A DNA stretch of 64,000 bases from Sodiomyces alkalinus F11 (GCF_003711515.1 NW_021167084.1:538621-602620), one strand, 5' to 3'; counted from the first letter of the stretch, positions 23,043-35,445 are shown. Numbers and translations are program-made. The notes: generated from the sequence alone by a model not told the origin.

Positions 23043-23123
23043 GACAACGTGCCAGAGTGGTTAATGGGTATGACTCGAAATCATATGGCTTCGGCCGCAG
23101 AGGTTCGAATCCTCTCGTTGTCG
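23043..23123 (+). tRNA. tRNA-Ser: tRNA-Ser (anticodon CGA)
   Basis: The acceptor stem GACAACG (23,043-23,049) pairs with CGTTGTC (23,116-23,122), followed by discriminator G. The anticodon stem TATGA/TCATA encloses the loop CTCGAAA, giving anticodon CGA, which reads UCG. A long variable arm (TGGC TTCG GCCG) is typical of class II serine tRNAs. The T arm AGAGG-TTCGAAT-CCTCT is perfect. There is no intron. A T-run immediately downstream fits an RNA polymerase III terminator. Confidence 0.96.
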
Positions 23124-23125
23124 TG

Positions 23126-23136
23126 TCTTTTTTTTT
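23126..23136 (+). terminator. RNA polymerase III oligo-T terminator
   Basis: A run of T residues begins a few bases after the tRNA discriminator base, the usual Pol III stop signal. Confidence 0.8.
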
Positions 23137-24047
23137 TCCTTTTTTCCTATTCTTCTTTCTCAAAACGCCCCCTGGCTCTCGTATAAATCTACGACTCTCC
23201 CGAAATCCTAGGAAATCCTCATCCACCCCGCACCTGCACATTATTTCTCTCACTGGGTCTTTGCGTTTGTTCCTGATTTCTGCTGTACGGCACTGTGGAC
23301 ACACTGTATTCAATGTATGCAGACTTTGGCAGTCGCTCTAGGCGTCCCTTGTTCTTCTCAGATATGTCCCGATGTTAAATACTAAGGTACTTACTACTCT
23401 ACTACTACTACTTGCTGAGTACCTTATAGTTCCTTTGGAAACAGGGCGACGTCGTGGATATGTGAATATATATATATAGAGTACAGCTGCACACAGACTT
23501 GCGTTTCAAAGGTATCCTCTTCCAAACTCATAAGCGCCCTTGGTCGGTCCCTTATGCATGCATGGATGCTGGTATCTGAAGTCATGGTTCCCGATTCCGT
23601 TCCGTTCAAGATGATGCCCGTGCAAAAACAAAACTTCCCTGCCCGGTAGAAAGTCCTGGTTTATGAAAGAAAAAAAAATGGCCTTTCCTTCCGTCTCCCG
23701 TCATCCTTTCGAAGAGATGCCAAAGAAAAGAAACGGGAATATTTGAGAAAGAAAAGGGGGAGGGGTAATCGGGTATGTTCGTTCCCATGATCATTAATGA
23801 AACAAAACTCGGGGATCCATGTCCGACCGACCTCGGGTCCCCTTTCAGAATGAGCCCTATCCAGCAAGTCTCACCTGGTTACCCCCGGGGCAAAGAAGAA
23901 GAAAGAGAAGAAGAAAAAGTCTTAATAAAACAAGTGCCACACACCGAGTGCGGGCAGGTTGATCATAAGATAACGAGACACCACGGAGTCGATCGCAGGT
24001 CGACTCGCAGCGGAGCAAGGGGAAGAAGGAAGTGCGAAAAGTGAAAC

Positions 24048-27000
24048 TCATAGACCGGTATTCTCGCGCTCTTCGCGAATCGACGTGATCCCCGCGCCGC
24101 TGCCCCCTTCCAGGCGAGGTTTGCTGGGGGGCGGCATCGCGGCATGTATGTTGTTGGCAGCGTTGTTGGCAGCGTTGTTGGCAGCGTTGTTGGCAGTGTT
24201 ATTGAACTTTGCTGCCGCGACATCGCCTGTCGAACCGCCTCCGCCGCCGTTGCCGTTGCCGTTGCCGTTCTTTTTCAGGGACTGCGCTGCCGCCCCCTCA
24301 CCTCCTCCTCCTCCTCCGTTGCCTTTATGCAAGGACGACGGCCGACCGGGCGAGTTGGATCGTTTGCTACCGGCGTCGGTGTTGTTGTTTCCCCGAGAGG
24401 AGTTGCGGGGTGAGACTCGACCGGTCTGGCGGCTGGTTAGCTCGAAAAAAGAAGAAAAGAAGAAAAGAAAAGAAGAAAAGAAGAAAAGAAAAGAAGAAAA
24501 AAAATAGAGACAAAAGGCAAGAGAAAAGGACTTGCTCACCTGCTTAGCCCACCGCAGACCACAACTATTACACAGATCCCGCTGCCCACTGGGACCCCGG
24601 CGCCACTCGGGCGTGTTCCGCGTGTGGCAGTTGGCGCAGTCGCGCGCCACGTTCCCCACGCCCTTCCTCCGCTTCCGCTTCTTCTTGTTCGACAGCAGCC
24701 CGCCCAGCTCCTCGGCCAGGATGCGGTTCACCTTCTCCATCTGCCGCAGCTCGAACTGCCAGCTCGAGCACTTGGTCGTCCGCAGCTCGTCGAAGACGTT
24801 GTCGTCCGCCGCCAGCGTCGCGTCCTGCGAGCCTGCCACGAGCTGTCCCGCCGCCGCCGCCGCAGCAGCAGTAGTAGTAGGAGTAGTACTGCTACTACTA
24901 CTAGTATCCCGAGTGGTGGGGTGCTGGTCATCGCCCCCGGGCCCCGCGGCGACGGCGGCGCTGGGCACGAACTTGTGCGAACTGCTGTGCGCCGCCGAGA
25001 CTACGCTCCCGGGCGGCGGGCTCCTCGTCGCGGGGGCGATGGCGATGGCGCGGGAGGTGGCCTTGAGGAGCTTCGTCTGCGCGAGGAGGAACGTCGGCTT
25101 CTGCCCCTCGCAGGCATCCCCCGGGTAGAGGATGGTCTGGGCCTGCAGCACCTGGCCCCTCCGGTTCTGCACTTCGTGTTTACACGTGACGGTCTTGCCC
25201 CGCCTCGCCTTCTCGACGGTCCGGCCAAACTCGGGGCGCGACTCCTTGCGCATCAGGTCCTGGATGCTGGTCCCGACGAGGTCGTTCGGCTGCAGGTCCA
25301 GGAGGGAACGCACGTTGGACGAAACGAAGAGGAACATGCCCGAGGTGGATAGCTTCGTCCACAGCTCGCTGTCCCCGATGCCGCCGTGGGCCTCGAGGTG
25401 CCGTCTGCTGAGGGTGAAGACGGGCCGTTTGCGGCCCACGAGGATGATGCTCTTCCGCCCCTTGCCCTGTTCGACGAACAGGGACCCGTGGCTCTCGAAC
25501 CAGGTGTAGCCGCTGTTCTTGCGCCGGATGCGGAAGACGATGTTGACCGAGTTCCCGGCCGCCGTGTCCTTGAGCTCTCGCGTCACGGGGACGATGTCGG
25601 ACGGGTGGCACACCGTCGACAGAGCGCTCCCGGCCAGCTCGGCGGCGTCGTACTCGAGGATGCGCTTGCAAGACGGCGACAGGTACAGGAACAGGCCCTT
25701 CAGGGAGAGGACGTGCACCACGTCGTCGGTGTTCTCGAGGAGCATCTTGTCCCAGGATTGGCGGTGCCAGTCGGAGGACACGGGGCCCTTGCGGTTCAGC
25801 TGCTGCAGCAGGGCCGACACGTCGTCCATCCCGAGGGTCTGGTCGTTGTCGGGCTCCCACTGGCTCGAGCTGGGGGGCGTCCAGATGTACTGGCCGATGT
25901 CGCCGTGCTTGTAGTTGACCTGGACGCCGCCCATGTCCTGGCCGGGGGCGATGGCGTCGGGGCACTCGATCAGGTCGATCTGAAAGCCGACGATGTAGCG
26001 GATCTCGTCCGGGTCATCCCACGGGATGGGGATCATCGTGAGCAGGTTGAGAAACGGCTTGCCGCCTTTCCGGTAGTTGATCAGGCTCTGCTGGACCTCC
26101 CGGCCCGCCGCAACCTTCTCCTTGAGATTCAACACGGCGGCATTGTCGACGAACTCGCGCCTGGCGCCCGCCTCGACCTGGCCGTCCGGCGCCTGGAGGA
26201 AGCGGCAGTTCTTGCCCAGGATCTCGTGCCGGCTGTAGCCCGTCAAGTTCTGGAAGTTGTCCGAGACGTAGACGATGGGGCAGTCGTTCAGGGTCACGTC
26301 GCAGACCACAAAGGCACAGGACATGTCGACGGCCCCGAGGTGGACTTCGGGGTTCTCGCGTGTCGCCACGTACCACAGGGCGCGCAGCATGTCGAACCCG
26401 CTCTTGGAGTAGACGCTCTTCTCTGCGGGGCCGACACGGGGGGTCTGAGAACCGACGACGGGGGGGGTGGTGTTCGACGAATTCGACGAAGACCCATGCT
26501 GTGTGGCGGAGGTCCGGGGCGTGCCCGAGACGGGAGACATTTCGACGGGAGAAGCCGAGGCGATAGAAATATCTTCCTCTGATGACGACGGCATGGTGGC
26601 TTGTTCGGGCTGAGGAGGAGGAGGAGGAGGAGGAGGAGGTGGTGGTGGTTGTAGTTGTTGATGTTGATGTTGGATCGGGACGAGGCTCGGTGGGCCCATA
26701 CTCTGCGCAAAGTGGAATGCAGGGACAGGTACAGGGACATGGACAGAGACGGGGACGGGGACGGGGACGGGGGCATGGTGGGTGGTACTGCTCCCGGCCG
26801 CCGCCGAGACGGCTGGGCCAACGGTAGGCTGCTGCTCGACGGCAGTAAACGGGGACCGCATGGAGACATCGGCGCCTTCCATTGTTACGTCGTCCATGGG
26901 GGTCGTGGCCGTACCGGGCTGGACGCCGAGCGGTTCGACCTTGGCCGTGAGGCTCATGGGCGTCTCGGACGCACTCATGGTGTTTAGGGTGGGAGGGAAG

Positions 27001-27629
27001 TGCGAGGTCAGAGGAGATTGGTTAAACACACCGACGTCGGCCATGTCGGATGCGAGGGAGTCCATGTTCATGTTGGCGAAGTTGGTGAAGTTGGCGGGCG
27101 TCATGTTGATCAGACCGGAGCTGAACTGAACAAAGTCGTCGTTGTCGGCGACGGAGAGCATGCCCTGGGCTGAAAAGCCACCCATAGATCCGGGTATCCC
27201 CATGCTCATGTCATCATCGGAGTAGGTTCCCGGAGCGGTATGTGAGGGGTTCGTGGTCAGGCCGGGGATGTTGGCGTAGCGGGCGTCGAGAGAGGCGTGG
27301 TCGGGGTATCCTCTGACATGATGATGAAAGGCGCCCCCAAATTCCATCATAGACATTCTCCGACATGTAGCGTCGTCCTCGGCCATGTGGTTGCTGAAGG
27401 CTGGCGGGATACTCCTCCGGCGCTGCAAGTCGGAATGATTGTGTTGCATGACGTCGGCAAGCGAAACGGTACCCATCATAACGGCATCGTTCATCTGGCC
27501 CATGTGGACATGTTGATGCGCCGACGTAGTAAATTGGTTCCGCGTCGGCTGCTGTTGCTGGTGCTGCTGTCGAGACAGCCGCCGCTGCAGCTCCTGGGCG
27601 TTAAGGTGGTTTGGGTAAAAGGGCTCCAT
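24048..27629 (-). CDS. wc-1: White Collar-1 blue-light photoreceptor and GATA transcription factor
   Basis: Flavin-binding photoreceptor that pairs with WC-2 to drive light-induced and circadian transcription. The N-terminus is rich in Gln, His, Met and Pro with a poly-Pro run. The LOV domain (about residues 410-530) has the photoactive motif GKNCRFLQ; its cysteine, which forms the flavin adduct, is residue 475. A PAS domain (about 625-740, [27 protein letters not shown]) and another (about 750-850) follow. A basic KKKRKRRKG nuclear signal precedes the GATA finger CANC-x18-CNSC. The finger exon ends WAKQ and joins TGRVSPR across a 114-nt intron (24,426-24,539), leaving 1,155 residues. That intron is a multiple of three and lacks stops, so retention would insert 38 mostly Phe/Ser residues just after the finger. 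The C-terminus has Gly/Asn runs and a repeated AANN tract. The order matches Neurospora WC-1. Confidence 0.96.
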   Translation of the reverse strand: MEPFYPNHLNAQELQRRLSRQQHQQQQPTRNQFTTSAHQHVHMGQMNDAVMMGTVSLADVMQHNHSDLQRRRSIPPAFSNHMAEDDATCRRMSMMEFGGAFHHHVRGYPDHASLDARYANIPGLTTNPSHTAPGTYSDDDMSMGIPGSMGGFSAQGMLSVADNDDFVQFSSGLINMTPANFTNFANMNMDSLASDMADVGVFNQSPLTSHFPPTLNTMSASETPMSLTAKVEPLGVQPGTATTPMDDVTMEGADVSMRSPFTAVEQQPTVGPAVSAAAGSSTTHHAPVPVPVPVSVHVPVPVPAFHFAQSMGPPSLVPIQHQHQQLQPPPPPPPPPPPPQPEQATMPSSSEEDISIASASPVEMSPVSGTPRTSATQHGSSSNSSNTTPPVVGSQTPRVGPAEKSVYSKSGFDMLRALWYVATRENPEVHLGAVDMSCAFVVCDVTLNDCPIVYVSDNFQNLTGYSRHEILGKNCRFLQAPDGQVEAGARREFVDNAAVLNLKEKVAAGREVQQSLINYRKGGKPFLNLLTMIPIPWDDPDEIRYIVGFQIDLIECPDAIAPGQDMGGVQVNYKHGDIGQYIWTPPSSSQWEPDNDQTLGMDDVSALLQQLNRKGPVSSDWHRQSWDKMLLENTDDVVHVLSLKGLFLYLSPSCKRILEYDAAELAGSALSTVCHPSDIVPVTRELKDTAAGNSVNIVFRIRRKNSGYTWFESHGSLFVEQGKGRKSIILVGRKRPVFTLSRRHLEAHGGIGDSELWTKLSTSGMFLFVSSNVRSLLDLQPNDLVGTSIQDLMRKESRPEFGRTVEKARRGKTVTCKHEVQNRRGQVLQAQTILYPGDACEGQKPTFLLAQTKLLKATSRAIAIAPATRSPPPGSVVSAAHSSSHKFVPSAAVAAGPGGDDQHPTTRDTSSSSSTTPTTTAAAAAAAGQLVAGSQDATLAADDNVFDELRTTKCSSWQFELRQMEKVNRILAEELGGLLSNKKKRKRRKGVGNVARDCANCHTRNTPEWRRGPSGQRDLCNSCGLRWAKQVSKSFSLAFCLYFFSSFLFFFSSFLFFFSSFFELTSRQTGRVSPRNSSRGNNNTDAGSKRSNSPGRPSSLHKGNGGGGGGEGAAAQSLKKNGNGNGNGGGGGSTGDVAAAKFNNTANNAANNAANNAANNIHAAMPPPSKPRLEGGSGAGITSIREERENTGL
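24426..24539 (-). other. Stop-free, in-frame TTTTC-rich intron of wc-1
   Basis: Read on the minus strand it starts GTGAGC and ends GCCAG, and is filled with TTTTC/TTC repeats that serve as a long pyrimidine tract. Its length of 114 is divisible by three and the frame through it is open. Removal restores the conserved join KQTGRVSPR. Confidence 0.85.
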
Positions 27630-28710
27630 GTCGGGCGCATTTGAGCGAGAGCCCAGGAAGGTCGACGGGAGAGAGAGGGAGGAAGGCTAGAGCCGTGAGA
27701 GGGCCGCCAAGGATGTATCGGAGGTCAGGGGAAAACAATAAACGATCGGGTCAACCAACAGTGACGTTCACGGCGGTAGTGGTCGCGAAGTTCGGAAGAC
27801 GACGACGACGAGGGCAAACATCAAGGGGATATCGTTGTGGCCCGATATTGAAGGGCAGTATTTCGGTCGGGAATTCGGTTGTCGAGAGGCTCGAGAAGCA
27901 ACGGTCGCAGCGGTCGGGAGGTGTCGAAAGGGAAATCGAGGACTGCACGAGAAGAGGTCTGTCTCGTGGTCGGCAAGAGGGAAAACGTTGGTCGCTTCGG
28001 TGCTTTTATGACGGCCACATGCCAGAAGCCACAAGTTCACCCGTCAACTAGTGTAGTAGGGCTGTTTGAGACGAAGCGAGGGCAGTTTAGTCGATGGGAG
28101 ACGGTTCGGTCGAGGCCGGGGGGGGGTTTAGTTTCAATCCTATCCTCGGGGTCTTCGGGGACCCTTGACGAACGAGATGACGAAAGAGATGGATGGGACG
28201 ATTTTTTTTTCTTCTTTTTCCTCTTCTTCTTTTTTCTCTTCTTCTTTTCTCTCTTCTCTTCTTTTTCGAAGTATGCTTCTCGCTGCTCGTCGTGGAATCT
28301 TGTCGGCAAAAGAACCAGGCGGTGGTTGTCGCTCTGCAATCGTCGGGGGCGACTTTGGATTCTTGTTGACAAATGGGCAGCAAGGGGTAATTATTGCCTG
28401 ATATAATAAATATACATAAGTATATCCAGGTTATAAGGTAGGTGTATCAACGAACACTAAGGTTGAGGGAATACGTAATGAGGCACCAGGGCTTCATCAC
28501 TCTTTCTTTGGTTCATGTTCAAGGATGGGATTCTCAGATTCCCATGGGTATTCCCATACCTTACGCTTTTCCCGCTCGTCTTTGCGTTCTCGCTTCTCCG
28601 TCACTCACGGACTTGCAACCGAAGCCCGGGCCTATCGATAATTATTATATTATTATTTAAAAAAAATAAGGATAAAGTCCCTTGAGGGGAAATGAAAATA
28701 AGGAGTGAAA

Positions 28711-28830
28711 CCTCGCCCACTCTTTGTCCACTCTTTTCCACTCTTTGTCCCCCTTTGTCCACCTTTGCCCACCCTCGCCCACCCTCGCCCACCCTCGCCG
28801 GCCCTCGCCCACTCTTCCCCTACTTTCCAT
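28711..28830 (+). repeat. Degenerate minisatellite of CCCACCCTCG/CCACTCTTTGT units
   Basis: A tandem array of 10-12-base units that drifts from CCACTCTTTGT at the 5' side to CCCACCCTCG at the 3' side, all pyrimidine-rich on the plus strand. Confidence 0.8.
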
Positions 28831-29241
28831 TGGCGGGATCAGTGCCTTCGGAGCATGGTACGATTCCACTTCATTGGCCTGTCGTGCCAAAGGGAAGGTG
28901 CTGCCCTTCTGCGTACGCGTCCGTTGTACACTAGTGTACAACCTCATTACTCCGTACTCTGTACCTATGTACTCTTAGTCATACCAGTAGGGGTCCTCCG
29001 TGCGGAGTGCAACGTACATACATGTAAGGTAGGTACCTTAGGGACGGGACATCTGTATCTTGTACTCCGTATCCGACTGTACTTCGTTCGTCTCGAAATC
29101 GAGTTACCGTATAAGGTACATACCTTAAGGCAGTTCTCCCTTTTCATCTGACAAACATGGACATGGACATCCAAGAGAACATGTGTCGACGGTCGGACTT
29201 GGCTTTGATGGTATCATCGCAAGAAATATCGACTTTCTCTA

Positions 29242-29247
<6 letters not shown>

Positions 29248-29298
<51 letters not shown>
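29248..29298 (+). repeat. (CT)n dinucleotide microsatellite
   Basis: About 25 CT units, ending about 150 bases from the pse1 stop codon on the opposite strand. Confidence 0.95.
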
Positions 29299-29303
<5 letters not shown>

Positions 29304-29454
29304 CCCCTGATCCTTCCCCTCCCCACTCTCGTGGATCATGTCGGACCAAGCATCCCGGATGCTGTACCTTATCTACCGATATTGCCCGAAAAGGCCATCT
29401 CTTGTTGCTCTCTTTCTCCCAACTTCCCCCATTACATGGTCGATTGTCGTCTTC

Positions 29455-29734
29455 TCAAGAGAAATACGCCGCCACCCTCTGTTGGCCTGCCGGCGAGAAC
29501 TGCTGCAGAAGCGGCGCAGGGTCCACACCCGCCGTCGACAGGAGCGTCTTCGCCGCCGCTACCACCCGATTGGCCGTCTGACCCTGAAGCGAGTCGGCCT
29601 CGAGTGCCTGTGCAATGAACACGAACATCTTGCCGGCCTGGCCCAGCACTGCCGGGTGTCGCCTGCGAAAGTTAAGGAAGGGCCATGGTCAGAATTGTTC
29701 ATCTTTGTTGTTGGGAGACGGAGAAGGGGGGATA

Positions 29735-29797
<63 letters not shown>

Positions 29798-32700
29798 TCC
29801 ACTTACTGGTCGATTAATTCTGCCAAGTACGCATACGCATACGGTGCCGCTTCGTCGTCGTGGATGACGGGCAGCGTTTCGAGCCACTGCGTCACCACTC
29901 CCGGCGCGTCTTGCACCTGGTGCGCGTTGTAGTGAAGAATCTTGGCAATGGCCGCGCACGCATTCTCCGTCGCGTACACGTTATCCTCGCTGCGCGCCTC
30001 GGGAACCTGCGTCACCTGGAAGAGGAACGGCAGCGCCCCTCCCAGGAATTGACTCCACGCCGCTCCTCCTCGGTGAGCCGCCACGCCAATTCCGTACGCA
30101 GCCGCCTGCCGGATGGCCGGTGATGCGTCGCGGCAGCCGTCGACGAGCGGCTGCGTAATCACATTGGCATACCGGCTGCTCTCGGGTCCACAGTACTCGA
30201 GCACGTCGTCCATGATGCAGAGACCCCACTGCCGCTGCGTAGCGTCGTCCGACTTGAGGAATCCCTCGTACGTGATCATGAGCCGCTCCCACGCCGGCAG
30301 GAACGCCGCCCCGTGGTTCTTGAACACCGCATGGAACGCCTTGTTCATATCCGAAAGCAATGTCTGGTCGTCTTCGATCGCGAGAAGCGTCTCTTCCGCC
30401 TCGTCCTCCACGTCGTCCGCAGTGGCCCCTTCCTTGTCTTCCAGCCGCTGCGTAACCCGCTCCTTGTAGTCCTCCAGCGTCGAGTGCACCGAGTCGATAT
30501 ACCGTGACATGTGATCCGACGTGAGGCAGCCCTTGCCCACCACCTCGACCGACTCGTAGAAGCACTGGTACATCTCCGCCAGCGTGTCGATGGCCGGCTC
30601 GGCCGAAAGCACCTCCAGCAGCTTATCCACCGTGGCCGTCCACAGCCCGGCCAACTCGTTGGACGGACTGCCGTACGCCTTCTTGTACGAAGACAACAGC
30701 TGCGGCACCAGCTTGGCAGACACGAACCTGACGGGGTCGTGGAAGAAGAAAGACAGCCCGGGGAGCGCGATCTTTTCCATGATCTCGGCCGCGTACGGCG
30801 CGAAGTTGGCTTCGAGCACCTGCGCGTACACCACCAAGAGCTCGATCGCCATGTTCTTGTCGTCCATGGTGCTGGTCCGAATACCGATCATCTTGCCCTT
30901 CAGCGGCACCAGTTCCCAGCCGTCTTCTTGCTGGATCTGCTCCACCTGGTCCTCGTCGTCGAGCAGCTGGATGTCGGCCTTCGCACTCGCCAGTTCCAGG
31001 AGGGGGGGCATGACCGTAGACAGGAACGGCAGGAATTCGTGCCCGAGCACCCGGCACATGCGGCCCCAGCAGTGCATCAGGTACTGCGCCTGCGGGTCGT
31101 CCGCGTCCTTGATGTTCTGCTGGATGTTGGCGAGAAGCTGGACCAGGGTCATGGCATCCTGTCCGAGACGTTCCTTCCCGACCGCCAACGCAATCAACGT
31201 CGCACATTCCATGGCCTTGGCCCGGAGCAGTCGGAACTCCTTCTCGTCATCGCGCTGCAACACGTTCACCAGTAGCGGCATCAGCGAATCGTAGTACTTC
31301 GAGAAGGCGGCCTCCGCCGCATCGGCGATGGTGGCAATGGTCGAGAGTGCCTGCTCCTGGACGTAGCGCTTGTCGTTCTGCAACAGCTGGAAGAGGTGAG
31401 CCAGCAGGCTGTCGAGGTGGGGCTCCAGGATCGACTTTTCGGCCTCCTCGCAAAAGTTGACCAGCGCAGCCGCCGCGTGCGACTTGACCCGAGGTTCGGG
31501 GGACTCCAGGACAGGCACGATGGCCGTCAGGACACGGTCGTAATAATCCGTCTGCATCTTGGGCGCGAAGTCGGTGCTCATTTGGCCAAGAGCGTTACAC
31601 CCGGCCCAACGAACACGCGGATGGGGATCCTTCAGCGCGGGGATGACCAGGTCGAGAACTTGGCTGAGCTCGCCGATCATGAGTTCCCGGCAGCCCTCCG
31701 AAATGGCAGAAATGGCCATGAGCGCGGCATGCCTATCCTTCCAAGCCATCGAGTTCATCATTCTAGGAAGCCAATGGAATGTCGGAGCTAGGATGGTCTG
31801 CCCGCCCAGCTTGTTGGCCAGCCTATCCATGCACTGTTCACCAGCGACATGGTTGAGATCGCTTTCCTCCTGGTCGAGCTGTTTCGTTTATGAGCTTATG
31901 TAGCTGATTAAATTGGAGGGGCGGGGGGGAAAAAAGGAAAGGAAAAGGAAGAAAACGAAAGCAAAGTAAAATGGACACGGGGGATCGCAGGATCGCAACA
32001 ACTACTCACATCGTCAGCCTCGAGCCACTCCGTACAATCCTCGTCATCCTCGCTGAGATCCGTCATCAGACTCAGGCACTGAGTGATCATATCGTTCGTA
32101 TACGACTCGTCCTTGCGGCACATGGAGGGTGCGTAGTCGGCAAAGGTAGCCATGAGCTCGAGGGCGTTCTGGCGGCAAAGGTTTTCTAGTTCCTTGTCCT
32201 GGATGACGGAAATGCTGAACTGGACAAGGTTGCGGAAGAGAGGCTTGAACATTTTTGGCGCCGTCTCGGCCAGGTCGATAAGAGCCACAAGGGCGGCGCT
32301 GAGATCCTCGGAATCCTGGCTGTCCTTGATAGGCGGGAGGATGTTGAGCACATCGGCGATGAGAGGGTAGTATTTGGCCTGCGCTTTCTTGCCCAGGCAC
32401 CGGAAGAAGGCGGCGAACGCATCCATGGCCGCAAGGCGCACCTGCACGGAATCATCCTTGAAGCCCTTCTGGAAGGCCTGGATAACGCCGTCCTCGTGCT
32501 GCTTTTCGATGATGCCCGGTGTTGTGGCGAAGACGCGGAAGGCCGTCTCGCGTTTCTCGGCTTCGGGTGCCAGACTGAGCTGGAAGAGGCCGCTGAGCAA
32601 TTCCGGCCACGAGTCGTCTGCATGGACGTCAGCGTCAGCGTCGGCGTCAGGCATGATGATAACGGTGAAGTGATAGCAGGCAGGGATAGTAGGTGGAGTA

Positions 32701-33307
32701 GGTGTAGTAGGTCTTCTATGTGGTATATCTTCTTCGCACGGGGCACTGTAGTAAAAGCGACGTACTATTTTCCGTATACTGCCGTGCCACTTCAGCGACG
32801 GCATCGCTGACTTTATTCCTCACAGAGCGGTCAAAGTCCCCGGCCAGGGATTCAAGCAGCTTCTGGCGAATAGCGGCGGCCTGGTCGCGGTCCAAGGAGA
32901 CGAACATGTCCAGCGTTTCACCTCTTTCATTCTTGCGCGACTTGGATGCGATTCGACGGAAAATGACGGCGGCAAAAGAACGCACCTGGTAGGAGGAGAA
33001 CATGGCGGTCAATCAAGTAAACACTCGGGAAGATTCGAGCAAGAAGAGAACAAGCCACTCTGAGGAACGAGAGATTGAGGGTGGCATAGAACTTGTAGAA
33101 AGTACAACAACATGTAGAACATACTGGAGTATCAGAACCGGCTTGGATTTGTTCGGCGAGACCCATCAAGAGGATCTCTGGGCGGGTACTTGTCCATGAG
33201 TTCTGGAGATGTTCTTCGGCCTGGGACCGAATGCTGTTGTCGGGGGATTGGAGGGCTTGCAAGAGCTGGGTTAGCTCTGCGTGCACCTCGGGTGGGAGGA
33301 TCGACAT
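29455..33307 (-). CDS. pse1: Importin beta Pse1/Kap121 (RanBP5/importin-5)
   Basis: Karyopherin of HEAT repeats that carries ribosomal proteins, histones and other cargo into the nucleus under Ran control. Five exons on the minus strand (33307-33125, 32985-32766, 32617-32010, 31878-29807, 29662-29455) join in phase to 1,096 residues; yeast Pse1 is of almost the same length. The N-terminus MSILPPEVHAELTQLLQALQ and the RSFAAVIFRRIASK helix are typical importin starts. HEAT-repeat helices continue throughout (ALVNFCEEAEKSILEPHL, YVQEQALSTIATIAD). The acidic stretch EDWELV-type EDGWELVPLKGKMIGIRTS is a family marker. The last exon encodes KMFVFIAQALEAD...FSPAGQQRVAAYF. The last intron (29,663-29,806) contains a 60-base homopolymer. 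The start region is divergent from sds23. Confidence 0.95.
29736..29795 (+). repeat. G60 homopolymer inside the last pse1 intron
   Basis: Sixty consecutive G residues on the plus strand, so poly-C in the pse1 pre-mRNA. It sits between the donor at 29,805-29,806 and the acceptor at 29,663-29,664, without touching either. The exact length in the genome is uncertain, since homopolymers are error-prone. Confidence 0.9.
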
Positions 33308-35445
33308 GGCCGCGAACTCGAGTTGACTTTGCCTTTGCGGTAAGGTAAGATGCTAACTGTGTGGGAAAAGAGAGCACTCGACGGGGGATTCTCCAGATTC
33401 TCCAGGGCAAGCACAATGGCAACTGATAGTAAAGAGATCCTGAGGTCCTCGTCGGTCGACAGCGCACGTAGTTTCGCACAGTCACAAAGATATCAAGGGA
33501 GGAGTTGAAAAATGGCCGGAAGTGGGGTGGGAGAGGTGGAAGGTGAATGGTGCATCCACGTCCAGTCTTTTGGTGGGATACGGACTGGGAGTAGTCGTGG
33601 ATAGATAGGTCGTGGTGGGGTCCAAAAGGCTTCCAAAAGAAGGCTGCGAGTCTCCAGGGTCGTGGTTCCAACGCCGCCGCTAAATCGTGGACGAGGATGC
33701 GGTAGTCAGGCGTCCCAAAGCCCTAGCAAAATTCTTAAGATCGAAATAAAGAGTCGTAGCGATGTCTAGCGCAGTGGCCTTTCTGATGAAAGGCGAAAAT
33801 GCGTGGGTAAAGATCTGTGGGTGGTGTATGGACTGTGTGGTCTGGTGGGGAACCAGGGGGGGGGGGGGAGTATGTGAAAATCGCTGGAGGAAAAAAAAAC
33901 GAAAATAAAAAAAGACAACAAAATCAAAAAGGAGGGGTGGACAAAAGGCGGGGGACCTACCATACCAGTACCTAAGGTAATAAGGTACTCTGATGAGCCT
34001 CGTACGTCCCAAGTCGTAATTTTACCGGCAGTTACAACCCATCAAATTAGGTACTTAGTACCACCAACTTTCCCTCTTCCCAGATAAGGTATATGGTAAT
34101 CATTTATTAGGACTACTTCGTAAATGACCAAATGCCCGTCTAAGGTAACAGCCAGGGGGGCATATACCTTGGGGAAGATATCGAACACGTACCGTATGAA
34201 GAGACACATCCACGGTGTGTAAGGTAGGTATTCGTACCTAGGTACCGAGTAGAAGTCAGCAGCGTAAGGTACCTTACCTTACTGTAATCAAGGTACCTCC
34301 CTCTCCTTTACGAGTACTCGTCAAGTACCTTCCTTTACCTTGTATTTTTCCGACCCGGTCCAATCCAGCCAGCGTGCAACAAACCAGTCTCTCTTCTTCG
34401 ATTAAACCAAGTCTTGTGAAATTCGCTCTTACCACCTAACATCTAGACTTGTTGGAATTTCACGTGTTTTAAGTGTCTAACTTGTCGGCTTTACATACGT
34501 TCGATGTTTGGGTTGCAATTTGTCAAGTGCTTTTCGTGTTGCTTCAGGTAATAATAAGTAAATGTACTTACGGATAAGGTATCGACAGGTACCTACCTAG
34601 GTACCTTACGAATGGAAGGTAGGGGAGCGCGGCCTGATAACGCTACGGGGTAGAAGCAGAGGCCCCACCGTAGAAGCAAATGCGGAGGAAGTTCCAACCT
34701 GGAGCATCCCGTTTGAATCATCGCCTTATTCGTACTTCACACTTCGTACCAACATCAGATCATCCGGATCAACCAAGCGAAAACAACATACTCGTTTTCC
34801 TTCTGCCATCTCATAATAACCTTCTGCCTCCATTACATGCTCTGTATAGGATTGCACCTCTCCTGGTCACACCCGGATCACACTTCGCCATTGCCATCTT
34901 CGTCTCTCCTGTCCATTCCCACTCCAGCCCTTCGTGGTCTCATCGCGCGCTGCCTGTCAACTTGTCCCCCTGACTCGTCATCATCCCTCAAAAGACCACT
35001 CCCTTTCGCCTCTTTCTGCAAATCTCTTGTCCTCGGGTAGAAACGGGCAATAGTTATTACTCTTTTTTACGCAAATCTGCACTTTCGTTCGCCTATTCTA
35101 TGCTCGCCCGCACGTTCGCAGATTCGGACATTCTCAATCCTCAATCCTCTGTCCCCGACCCTTTCGCCATCGTCACTGTGACAGCTCCGAGATACGAAGT
35201 GGGAACAGAGACGTTTCGATTCCCAAGACGGATTCTCCTCGAGGCTACAACTAATCTTAGTTACCCTTGAATTCTGCTTTCGCCATAGTCTGGCTGAGGA
35301 ACCCCGCGATAATTCGACTCGGGCAATCATATTTTCCCTTCCGCTGCCAGATCGGTGACCACCCAACGAGCAGCACGACAGAGCTCCACTTCCACACCTT
35401 GCTTCATACCTTAGGAGTACTCGTACTCTCTTGCCCCGGTCCACC
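33308..35445. promoter_or_regulatory. Divergent intergenic region between pse1 and sds23
   Basis: Two kilobases without a recognisable gene. The middle (about 33,965-34,620) is the densest cluster in the window of the TAAGGTA/TACCTTA and GGTACC motif, with copies at about 33,970, 34,085, 34,140, 34,218, 34,264, 34,573 and 34,595. The stretch from about 34,780 to the sds23 start is pyrimidine-rich, as expected for a leader. The sds23 ATG is preceded by CCACC, a strong start context. Confidence 0.5.

Larger units (their letters stand above)
22325..24047. other. Intergenic between the convergent NYN and wc-1 genes, holding a tRNA
   Basis: No protein gene found. It contains a (CT)15 dinucleotide run (22,867-22,896), the tRNA-Ser gene, a poly-T terminator just after it, and an ACTAAGGTACTTACTAC segment (about 23,380) of the dispersed motif. 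The remainder probably contains the 3' UTRs of both flanking genes. Confidence 0.6.
27630..29454. other. wc-1 upstream region and pse1 3' flank
   Basis: There is no convincing gene in these 1.8 kb. The part nearest wc-1 is probably a long leader and promoter, with a T/C-rich block at about 28,201-28,265. Beyond it lie a degenerate minisatellite, palindromic TAAGGTA/TACCTTA copies (about 29,023-29,040 and 29,113-29,128), TACTCCGTA copies (about 28,951 and 29,062) and a CT microsatellite. Confidence 0.55.

Noticed and set aside
25386..26582. Open frame of about 400 codons antisense to wc-1
   Set aside because: It is a shadow of the LOV/PAS coding sequence. The real gene is on the minus strand.
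29712..29817. Poly-glycine and poly-proline frames
   Set aside because: They are translations of the G60 homopolymer in the pse1 intron.
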